NCBI GenBank assembly: GCA_905250075.1
Contig: CAJNOP010000176.1
Coordinates: 9,944-73,943 of the forward strand
DNA length: 64,000 nucleotides
DNA from: Rotaria sp. Silwood1
Lineage: Eukaryota; Rotifera; Eurotatoria; Philodinida; Philodinidae
Reading direction: 5' to 3'
This document shows positions 11,600 through 20,662 of this stretch, piece by piece (within the stretch, counting starts at the first letter, position 1; every line of letters starts with the position of its first letter). The notes under the pieces are model-generated. The model searched no databases, was not told the DNA's origin, and saw nothing but the letters and a program-made list of their open reading frames with translations. The translations under genes and the position numbers were made by a program.

Positions 11600-12943
11600 A
11601 ATATTTTAGAAATTACAAAAGTGACGCAGATAAGTAACACAATATATATGTATAATTGTTGAATCAAATCTAGAACACATAAATATTGTTAAGAAAACGA
11701 AGAAGTTTTGAGTTTAAATTATGAAATAGAAAGAATGCGTCTATTCTCATAGAAAACGAACTGTATAATTCATCTCAAGAAAAGCAAATAAGCGTAATCT
11801 TTAATCTTATTGTTAAATGACCTTTTATATATTGATCGTTATTAGAAAGAAATCTTTTCTTTTAAAATGTACTCCTGTTTCTGTACGTAAACAATAACTA
11901 ATAAACAAGTTAGACGTTAAAGTTAAGGACATTTCTTTATATCCTTTATGGCTGGTCATCCTATGACAATATCTTCTTTAATTTTTTTGTATTAGTTAAT
12001 ATTAACAACCAATCATTTGATGTTCACCATTTTTCTCGCGAAACGCTGCCTAGAGTATTACTAGGAAACATGTAAAATAATATTTTTTTCAGACAAAACA
12101 GGAGACATTATCAAACAGATAAGTAGGAAAGGCATTTAAGAAAACGTGTTCAAACGCGTTTATTTGCCTGACATCTGAAGAGAGTCCACCACGCACTTCT
12201 ACAATTCGTATACCCTTTAGACACTTTCACTATATTTTAAAATTCTATTCTAAATATTTTCATAAGCATCTTTACATCAATTTGAGTAGATAACAAGAAG
12301 GTAGAGAAAAAATCTATCTTGCAACTAGTATCTACCACATGAACATATTCTATTCTTTTTTTTCTCATTATTTGTCCAATAGATTTCTTTTATTCAAATT
12401 CTTTCTTTCTTGTGTTTATTCATTTTTTCATAGTTTTCTTTTATTCAGTAACTCATATTTCTTTCATTCGAGTAGCTTTATGATATTATTTCTGCTAGAT
12501 GATCTATTACATGCATTATGCTGCAGAAATGTCCTCATTCACATCAATTTTCTTTTTATCCAGCGAAGATAGAATAAGCAAAGCCATAGGAGAAAGAATC
12601 TTGCGTAAAGAAAAAGAAATAAGTTCAGTACATTAGTCAACCTTGTGTTAAATGATTTAGTCATACGAACAGTTGACTTAGCATCAACAACTATATCAAG
12701 TTTTCCTTTTTTTTTGTTCACTCTCTTTCATAACAATCAGTTTTTTTATAGTTTTTATTGCGGTCATAGATTTGTAAATTGACAATAGTAGAATAAGAGA
12801 ATAGTTGATGACTTCAAAGCATATCTTACATTAGAAGAGAATATTGTTAGACGATAAAAAAAAGAATGTTACAGAACTTGCGTATATTTCAGTTATTTAT
12901 CCACATATAATTAATTCCAATTAAAATAAAGCAAGTAAATTTT
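11600..12943. other. Gene-free stretch inside the 9.7-kb transposon
   Basis: No gene is supported. A single AAACGTGTTCAAACGCGTTT word (about 12144-12163) followed by ATTTGCCTGAC resembles a diverged transposon end. The stretch from about 12340 to 12480 is very T-rich. Confidence 0.4.
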
Positions 12944-13231
12944 ATAAGGTAGAGAGACAACTCAACACGCCGTGATCACTTAAGAGTTAGTTGAGACTAC
13001 ATTTTTTTCTAACTATTTTAAGTGTATTCTTAATGTATACAGGACGACGTATCGATTTTATGTATGGATAGAGTCAAAATAATTGGAAAATACTTATTTT
13101 GACTCTATCCATACATAAAATCGATACGTCGTCCTGTATACATTAAGGATACACTTAAAATAGTTAGAAAAAATGTAGTCTCAACTAACTCTCAAGTGAT
13201 CACGATGTGTTGAGTTGTCTCTCTGCCTTAT
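12944..13231. mobile_element. Near-perfect palindromic MITE, about 288 bp
   Basis: The two halves are inverted copies over almost the whole length. The left arm starts ATAAGGTAGAGAGACAACTC, the right arm ends in the matching GAGTTGTCTCTCTGCCTTAT, and the centre near 13090 is a short AATTGG loop. Differences between the arms are few. TA is a plausible target duplication. There is no coding capacity. It would extrude a long hairpin and belongs to the foldback type. Confidence 0.8.
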
Positions 13232-13294
13232 AGTATCTGTTTCATTCAAAGAATAAAACATGTAAAAACACATTTTAAATATGAAACGAAAAAA

Positions 13295-13559
13295 GTTTCG
13301 TATAAACCGCACATTTAAACGCGTTATGAACGCATAGTACTATCTAACACTATAAAAACGTATCAATGTTTGTAAAATAAAATAACGTCGTGAAGTTAAA
13401 AAACTAGTTATTAAGCGTTTCAATTCTGAACGATGGAAAACGTTGTTCAACATAGCACAGCGTTACTAACGCGTTTAAATGTGCGATTTTAACGAATTGG
13501 AACGCGTTTGTTTTTGGGACGGCTTTTACGCGTTTTTTTACTAGTTTTGTCTGACTGGG
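13295..13559. repeat. Right subterminal repeats of the 9.7-kb transposon
   Basis: AAACGCGTT, GCGTTTAAAT and related words occur repeatedly up to the CCCAGTCAGACAAA end (read inward), mirroring the left side. The cluster supports this as a genuine transposon terminus. Confidence 0.5.
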
Positions 13560-13561
13560 TA

Positions 13562-15422
13562 GCCTTTCAGCAAGTAAAAATCTAAAGAAAACTTGATTTA
13601 ATAAATATTATTCGATTCACCGATAATTGCTTTCCAAAATCTCATCTGTGATAATCTGATTTAAATTGGGATCACCGAATCCGGCATGATTCGTTCGTTA
13701 CGTTAAGGAAAACGCTTCACTTCCTACCCATCGTGTACTAAAATTGAAGAATAACAACCAACAAAATACAGAAAATAATCGATACCATCGATGCTTCCGG
13801 TACACTTGAATTTCGATATTTGCTATTTAGATTTGAGTGACTTCACTCTTGTTCTACTCATATTTGATGGTATTTAATGTCGGGTGCAGAAAGAGATCTT
13901 AAAGCATCCCATCACATAAATGTATTCTGAGAAAGGCTCTATTCTGGAAGAAATCATTGTTAATGTCGTACTCGCCCTTTAACATCTTTCTCAGTCCCGG
14001 CTTACTTTCTATTTTTCACTAATTGTAGAAAATGATATGAGTTCATATGAATCAACTACCACCACAGCAGAAGCATCTCAAATTGCAAGTGGTGATAATT
14101 ATCATACCACTCACATGGGTACACACAGTGAATTGATGCACAACCCTAGGAATACAGATATTCACATTCTGATAAGAAACTGTCAAACGAGAAATTTGGC
14201 TAATAGTCGTGTCAAGTAAGTTTTGGCATGTAAAAGATTTGAACTGTTTTGCGGCTAATAGCTAAGTAGAATGTAATACTATTCAGAAAAAACTCTTCCT
14301 CAAGTGATGGAATATCTGATTAGAAACAGTGTAGTTGAGTCTCAGTTTGGACTTGAAACAATTTTGGTGCAACATTGTATTCAGAGAAAACAGCACTTGA
14401 TGTTAAATTTACAAAAGCTTGAGAACCCGAGTTCCTTTCTTCAAAAGCCACACTATTCGACTGTCTATGATTGGAAGCATCTATTGTACAAACAGAGAGC
14501 CAATTTTGAGTAACCTCCAGTGTAGTGAGCTTCTTTTAGTAGTTCCATACTGATTAGTGATCTCTAAAAAATGTATTAGTAGAGTAGCAGACACAAAGTA
14601 TTGTAAAACTCCATATAGAGAATATGAAGATATAGAAAGTGAGAGTTGGAGGTAATAATAATAACCCTGTTCCTGAAGAATTTATGTAAGATGCACCAAG
14701 GACAAAACGTAAGCAAAAAAATGGTTTTTTGTTTTTCACATCATTTGATAGAGCTCGTTGACTTGATTCCGAATATGTATATTTTATTGTGTTTTGATCA
14801 AGTTTTAGGTTTGAAACCTTGAAAATACTATAAAAAATTGGAAAGAGAAAAATATCACTGTTTTGGAAGAAACCGTGAAATGTTGCCCCTTTCCACTAAA
14901 TATAGGCTTCCAAAACTGCTTTATTCGAATTCAGCATCTCAAACTGAGTATTAAAATGTTGTCTCAAACAAATTTCAACATAGCCAGAATTTTCCATGAG
15001 TTCAATTAGGATGAAAAAGTGACTCATAGACACTCATCTGTTGTAAACCTATCTAGTATTTTGTTTGAAAAATTTTCTAAATATTTATACATCAATCGAA
15101 TCGTCATTCGATAAGGAAAAAAAAGTACATATGCGTTTTAAGAAATTTTGTTCTCCGGCTGAGACATGGAGCATTTACTAAATCATTAACCATCAGGCTA
15201 AATTTGACCCCTGAATTACCAGTTTTTGCACCAAAACCCAATTAGAATGCAAAATAAATATCATATTCGGAACCAGCATAAAAATTTGAGTCGAATATGA
15301 TGGGTTTCGAATCATTCAGACGACTTTTGTTTTCTAATGAAAAACTTGAGTAGGCTGTTCGTGTCGAAGATGAAAAAAATAAAAGTGTTCCAAAATGATT
15401 ATTTTCTGTCATATTCGACTCA
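13562..15422. other. No supported gene
   Basis: Two short plus-strand frames (14037-14219 and 14304-14513) have no recognisable family and no clear splice sites. The first begins with a Ser/Thr-rich stretch after a TTGTAG acceptor-like site and might be a stray exon. Nothing else stands out. Confidence 0.3.
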
Positions 15423-15732
15423 GAGGGTGTGGGTGTGGGAGTGAGGGTGGGTGTGGGAGTAGGAGTGGGGATGGGGATGTGTGTAGAAGTGGGAGTGGGA
15501 GTGGGTGTAGGGATGTGGGTGAAAAGAAGAACAACACCCACACCCACACTCACACCCACACCCACACCCACACCCACACCCACACCCACACCCACACCCA
15601 TACTCACACCCACACGCACACCGACACCCATACTCACACCCGCAGCTACACCGACACAGACATCGACACCGACATCGACACCGACATCGACACCCACACC
15701 CACACTCATACCCACACCCGCACTCACACCCT
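15423..15732. repeat. TGTGGG-type hairpin 3 (largest)
   Basis: A G-rich arm of about 100 nt (GGTGTGGGTGTGGG with GGAGTG variants) is followed by a ~12-nt loop (GAAAAGAAGAAC). A C-rich arm of about 200 nt of CACACC units then shades into GACACCGACATC variants. Apparent open frames on both strands are low-complexity artefacts of the repeat. The arms could pair as a long hairpin, and the G-rich strand could form quadruplexes. Confidence 0.9.
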
Positions 15733-15922
15733 TGGTGCACCTTAGCTGTCTTTTCTTCTTTGTATACTGAGCAATAAAATCGTTTACGCTATTGTTCTTG
15801 AGGCCCTTATATACAAAGGTAAAATATATTCCGTCACTTGTTTGTGTGACAAAGCTTTGCTATTCGCTCCTGAAACTTCACATTTGGTTCTTGATTTCGT
15901 GGTCATTTTTATTTATGTATAG

Positions 15923-16669
15923 TTGTGTTTTGGTTACGACCGGCTCTTTCAATCCCGTCCATCCGTTACATTTTCAAAATCTTCTGCGTGTCAGAGATTT
16001 CCTAGAACGTGAACACCAGCCTCCATGGAATGTCCTAGCCGGATATCTCTCACCGACACAGTATGTTTTTTACAATCTGTTTTATTTCAACAGACATGTG
16101 TAAGTTCCTGTTATAGCGATTCATATGTGCGTTCCAAATTAGGTAATCCTGCATGGATTCCAGCTGAAGATAGATGTCGACTTTGCGAAGGAGCCATCAA
16201 ATATGAAGGTCTTGGATTATCATCGTGGATTGGTGTTTCTCGAGGTGAAAGTCAATGGAAGGATGGATTTGTAGATTTTATTCCTGTTAGTGAAAATCTG
16301 CGAGATTTTCTTAATAGCACACTAGTTGGTCAAGGAAATATCCTCAAATATCCATTGAGAGTGGTATATGTCTGTGGACTAGATCATTTTAACAAATGTT
16401 CTTATGTTGAAAGTATGGCCAAACAAAATAACATGACGTGTGCTGTTATTTACCGTGTGGGGTACGACGAAAAGCAGATTAGTCGCTCCGCTGTAACTTC
16501 AGATGTCACCTACATTCCGTTGACAATGGAACGCAACAAACTCGTGGATGTAAGTTCCACAGAGATTCGTCAATATTTTAAAAATCCAACTACCAACAAG
16601 ACTAACATCGAGCGAAATATTTATCCAAATGTTCGTGAATACATGAGCAAAAAATACCAAAAACAATAG
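15923..16669 (+). CDS. NMNAT: Nicotinamide/nicotinate mononucleotide adenylyltransferase (first exon not found)
   Basis: The enzyme joins NMN (or NaMN) to AMP from ATP to make NAD. The nucleotide-binding signature GSFNPVHPLH lies at about 15941-15970, and the second signature SSTEIR at about 16556-16573. Between them are the conserved blocks RCRLCEGAI and a W-x-G-V-S element. Exon A (15923-16060) joins exon B (16117-16669) across a 56-nt GT-AG intron. The splice restores the family's LSP-x-HD-x-Y-V-x-S-K motif, which supports the model. The coding part is about 230 residues, slightly short for the family. The missing piece is the start methionine and about 10 residues, presumably in an exon upstream of the TATAG acceptor at 15922. 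TGTGGG hairpin 3 lies 190 nt upstream, so promoter or first-exon damage is possible. Confidence 0.85.
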
Positions 16670-17100
16670 TCTGCCATGATCAACTTTTCATCTACGCTTC
16701 GCTAAAAACTGAAGCTTCGAATAATTGTATGTGTTGTTGGGTACCTAGATTTTCCTTTATCTTTTTCCACATATTTTAAGGCTTTTATATCCGTAATATA
16801 TTTAATCCAACAAAATAGTCTCATGTTTGAGAATATCAAAAATGAACCGTCATACACCAGATGCAAAAAATTCGAGGAAAAAATTAAAATTAAGAACCAA
16901 ATCAAATGCGATTGAAGGGTTGTACTATTTAATGAGAAACATATCAGGAACCGAAAAACTACAAACACGAGCACACGAGTTATGAGACTCGACTGAAGCA
17001 TAGAAGCATACTAGACAGTTCATGTACCTTCACTCTCATAGATTCCAGAAAGAGCGTGTAGACGTCGAAGCGGATCTTCGTAAAAATTGCGAATCTAACA
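16670..17100. other. No supported gene
   Basis: AT-rich sequence downstream of the adenylyltransferase gene. I see no gene or repeat. Confidence 0.4.
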
Positions 17101-18227
17101 AGGAAACATATTTGAGTGTATCCTCTAAGAAGAGACTTAAAAGTATTCTATCTTACAGGGACCTTGGTGAATATCACCAATATCAGTATCTCATCTGCTG
17201 TCGTTCAACTTTAAAGAAAATAGAAAGCCAAACTTTTGCGTTTTTAAGTATAGTATCACTATAAGACGTATCATTTTTTTCAATTCGGTAAGATTTGAAA
17301 CGATAATACAGTTTTTCATAAGAGGACCGTAGAAATTCATCAAAATCTCATATGAAAGAACTTCTTTTGTATAACAAATAGGCATGTGAAACATATGTTT
17401 CTGATCTGCGCATCTAGACGACAGATGAGTAGCTGTTTTTAATCATTCAGCGAAAGTGGTCAGTATTTTTTGGAAGGGTTTTTCAACGTTAATTCAAGCA
17501 AAAGATATAGATAGAATACATATATGCTGACGTCATAACAATAACAGAAAGAAAGATGTAGTATGCAAATAAAGACACCACCTAACACAACTGATGTGTG
17601 CTCCTACTCTTTCTAAGAAAATGTATATGCTATGCAAAATTTATTCCTAGAATTTCTTTATGTTATGTACGGAAATATGTGTTAGCGACGAATATCTACA
17701 TGACCTCACTACTTTTTTCTATCGTCTTTCAACCTCACTTTCCTTGCATTTTTCCTGTCGAAACATTATTGGAACAAAAAGACTGAAGAAGATTTTTCTT
17801 CTGAACATACACCCATATATATATATATATATACTGTATTGGCCAGTTCATTTGGTGACACTAATTGCAATAGGCATCTATTCTTTTTAACGAATAAATG
17901 TCAAGATAGATACTTAGGTCAGAAATACAAGTTTGATATATTTATTTGTGATGAAAAAGTAGCTCTTTCATATGAGGTTTTGTCGAATTTCTACGGTCCT
18001 TTTATGAAAAGCTGTATTATTGTTTCAAATCTTACTGAAGTGAAAAAAATGATACGCCTTTCAATGGTGTTATACTTAAAAACGCAAAAGTTTGATTTTC
18101 TATTTTCTTTAAAGTTGAACGACAGCAGATGAGATACTTATTGATCTTGGTGATATTCACCAAGGTTCCTGTAAGATAGAATGCTTTTAAGCCTTTTCTC
18201 AGAGGATACACTCCAATATGTTTCCTC
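17101..18227. repeat. Inverted duplication with reading frames in both arms
   Basis: The left arm (about 17101-17370) reappears inverted at about 17950-18227 with roughly 85% identity by eye. The spacer is about 580 nt and contains an (AT)n run (17815-17836). No transposon-type ends or target duplication are obvious. The arm read outward from the spacer keeps an open frame in both copies. Confidence 0.75.
17839..18132 (+). CDS. Hypothetical frame in the right arm of the inverted duplication
   Basis: The frame has up to 97 codons. From about residue 35 (SYEVLSNFYGPFMKSC) to the end (FLFSLKLNDSR) it is mirrored on the minus strand of the left arm (about 17365-17191), with mostly conservative substitutions (V/I, F/L, S/N). 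I recognise no family. It may be a fragment of a larger gene duplicated in inverted orientation, or a coding relic of a mobile element. No start context, splice site or regulatory signal supports an independent gene. Confidence 0.3.
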   Translation: MASSFGDTNCNRHLFFLTNKCQDRYLGQKYKFDIFICDEKVALSYEVLSNFYGPFMKSCIIVSNLTEVKKMIRLSMVLYLKTQKFDFLFSLKLNDSR

Positions 18228-18234
18228 GTAAGTG

Positions 18235-18430
18235 TTAATGTGGGTATGTCTGGAGTGTAGGTAAGCACCGCGTGTGCTGTTTCAAGTGTGAGGATAATGG
18301 TTGTGTGTGTCCATGTTTGCGTTGAGGTCGTCAGGAGGGTGTAGGTGTGGGTGTAGATATGAGTTTCTATCCGAGCCCCAATCATATCCACACGCAAACG
18401 CACACTTACATCCCATATCTACGCTCCCAG
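18235..18430. repeat. TGTGGG-type hairpin 4 (degenerate)
   Basis: G-rich tracts (AATGTGGGTATGTCTGG and GGGTGTAGGTGTGGGTGTAG) are followed by a C-rich arm with ATATCCACACGCAAACGCAC and CATCCCATATCTACGCTCCC. It is immediately adjacent to the inverted duplication. It is more diverged than hairpins 3 and 7. Confidence 0.6.
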
Positions 18431-19205
18431 TGATTTCCTTTCATTTCTGCACTGTAAACGGAGCTCTTTCCACTAACTTTGCTTGTACATGTTCTTCAAA
18501 CCAAATACTGCCGTTGTGCAAGTAGTGTACATTTGTCGGTTATATATAGAAGCTTTAAATTCTATGTGCTTTTTATCGTAGCATAACGCTGTAGATAATT
18601 TAACATTCATTTCTCTGTCCTTCGATTGATTGCACATTCTTTCCGTGTGAGTCTTCTTGGAACCTCATTCTCTCCTACAGACTGCATTTTACAAGCAAAC
18701 CGTATTTACTTATTCTTAGTCGAAGATCAGAGCTTACAACACAGATAAGTAATAGCTTGTTTGCGCGTGGTTTTTGATGTGTTGCATCTGCAGATATGAT
18801 TGTGAGGTTATTTAATAGAGCCAGTTCACACAGAACTGCCTAAGTCGAAGCATTATCTGAGCGGTTTTATGCTGAACTATTCACTAGACGCCAGTTTTTT
18901 TTGCAAGATTTCCTAGGCATCCATGTACTCAGAAAAGCTCAATATCCACAGTGACTTTTCCTGATTTCAAAGACAAGTTTTGATATAATCCGTATTTATC
19001 TCTATCATTTTTTTTTGTTACTGTTGCCTATATGAAATGCTTAACATAAAACTGTCAACATCACAATTCTATTTCAGATCTATTGTTTGTATTGCAACTT
19101 GAATCTTTTTTACCAAGTTCGTCATACATATTCATTTCAATTAATAAGTTACAAATCAAGGGGTGCCTTCAAAACAACTACGAGCATTTGCACAATTTGA
19201 TCACT
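18431..19205. other. No supported gene
   Basis: AT-rich sequence without a gene or repeat that I can identify. Confidence 0.4.
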
Positions 19206-19475
19206 TCTGTATTCAAGTAAGAGTGAGGATATGTGGGATGTGGAGTGTGTGGGTGTGAGGTGTAGATGTTGGTGGGTGTGGGGTGTGGGTGTGGGGTGTG
19301 GGTGTGGGTGAGTGTAGGGTGTAGGTGTTGGGAGTGGGAGTGGGAGTGGGAGTAGGCATGACCCAAACCCAAACTCAAACCCAAACTGTTTGTGAGTTTG
19401 GGTTTAGTTCAATGAGTGTGGGTTTGGGTTTGTGCAGGTACCCAAACTTCCAAACAGTTTGGGTTAAAGACCCAA
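19206..19475. repeat. TGTGGG tract 5 followed by GGGTTT/AAACCC small hairpins
   Basis: A long G-rich tract (about 19213-19355: GGGTGTGGGGTGTGGGTGTG, then GGAGTG units) ends abruptly. It passes into ACCCAAACCCAAACTCAAAC and then into GTTTGGGTTT, and two small CCCAAA/GTTTGGG hairpins lie at about 19362-19410 and 19425-19468. A further AACCCAAAC piece lies at about 19599-19615. The unit thus changes from TGTGGG to TTTGGG at this locus. Confidence 0.75.
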
Positions 19476-19651
19476 GCTCGATTAACAATTCATGTTTCAA
19501 TTTGTGTTGGTTACATACGTATATGAAACATACAAGTCTTTTTCTTCTTGTTTTCATATATAGAAAAATTATATGCATATATAGATGGCAATTGAAAAAA
19601 GCCCAAACCCAAACTCCAACCGAAACTGTTTGGTGAGTTTAGATGGGTGTG

Positions 19652-20075
19652 GACTAGAAGTCTGCATCGGTTCCAAAAATGATTTGCTGGAACCGTTCAA
19701 AGAAGTACACATCATTTCTTCATTGTTAATGGTAACACATAATTCAAACATACATTTTGTAGGATAATGCTTTCTATTTGAGCTCATCTATTGAGAAACA
19801 CATAATAGGCCTTCATATCGAAAAAATTTTTGAAAAAGTACGGTTCCAAACTTGGAACCGGTCGGACCTGAACGAGACGGGATCGTAGCTTCTCGATAGA
19901 AGATTTTTCCACATGAAGGCCTATTATGTATTTCTAAATACATGAGCTGAAAGAGAAAGCATGATTCTACAAAATGCGTATTTAAATTATATATTGACAT
20001 TAAAAATAAAGAGATGGCATCTACTTCTTTGAACGGTTCCAGCAGATCATTTTTGGAACCGATGCAGATCTCTAG
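19652..20075. repeat. Palindromic duplication flanked by TGTGGG tracts; both arms keep a frame
   Basis: The left arm starts GACTAGAAGTCTGCATCGG and the right arm ends with the inverse GATGCAGATCTCTAGT. The centre lies at about 19865 (TTCCAAACTTGGAA). Each arm, read inward, encodes LE[V/I]CIGSKNDLLEPFKEV followed by a looser match. The palindrome is flanked by TGTGGG sequence on the left (19206-19355) and right (20079-20212). I see no transposon ends. Confidence 0.75.
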
Positions 20076-20078
20076 TGA

Positions 20079-20212
20079 GAGCGTGGGTGTGAGGGTGTGG
20101 GCGTAGGCGTAGGCGTTTTCTTTATTTATGCCCCAGATCCACACCTACTTCACATACACCTATACCGACACATTCAGACACTCACACCTATACCCAAACA
20201 TACACCCACCTT
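20079..20212. repeat. TGTGGG-type hairpin 6
   Basis: The G-rich arm GCGTGGGTGTGAGGGTGTGG (20080-20112, then GTAGGC units) and the C-rich arm at 20130-20210 (CCACACCTACTTCACATACA, then ACACTCACACCTATACCC) enclose a short T-rich loop. Confidence 0.7.
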
Positions 20213-20662
20213 CCTAGTTCCTTCTTTTGATAACTAAGGGTTTAGTCAACTCTTACTTTAAAGTTGCGTACTTTTGTGTAACTAGAAAAATCATTCGATC
20301 ATTACCACTATGATGATCATATTGAATGTCGTTTGCTGGCCAACATCTAAATAGTATTAATCATAAAGTCGAAAATACGTCGTATGCTAAAATGATAGTT
20401 GCCTGATAGTGTCACCATAATGTTTTGTAAACATAGTGAAATCACCAACAAGAAGTTGATCATTGGATAGCCTGTGAAAAGTTAGCAAAGGATGTCTAGT
20501 GGTTGGAAAAACTCTGTTTCTGTATTGTAAAGTAAACAAAGAATCTTCTTGGTAACGCATTTATGCCAGAATTTGTTGAGTTTTGATGTTATCTTCGCGT
20601 TCTTCTAACAATCATGAAGCGATTATATGAGAAGAAAGCCCTAATGTCGCGGCGTTGAACTA

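Larger units (their letters stand above)
3895..13559. mobile_element. Probable 9.7-kb two-gene DNA transposon (TA target, CCCAG[G/T]CAGACAAA ends)
   Basis: The left end is CCCAGGCAGACAAA at 3895. The right end, read inward from 13559, is CCCAGTCAGACAAA, identical at 13 of 14 positions. Both ends are flanked by TA (3893-3894 and 13560-13561). Subterminal DNA on both sides is rich in AAACGCGTTT/GTTTAAAC words. Inside lie two minus-strand genes: a Tnp2-like transposase, now carrying nonsense codons, and a multi-exon BEN-like protein. A deleted mariner and a palindromic MITE sit inside it. Tnp2-type transposase, subterminal repeats and short ends suggest the CACTA/Mirage/Chapaev (CMC) group, but the superfamily is inferred. 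An alternative diverged end (TTTATTTGCCTGAC, about 12158-12171) could mean that the right 1.4 kb is a second, nested non-autonomous copy. Confidence 0.55.

Noticed and set aside
15395..15770. Several overlapping 100-160 codon frames on both strands (His-Thr, Gly-Val, Cys-Gly repeats)
   Set aside because: They are translations of the TGTGGG hairpin in different frames. A hexamer-type repeat without stop codons opens all frames, and there is no start, splice or family support.
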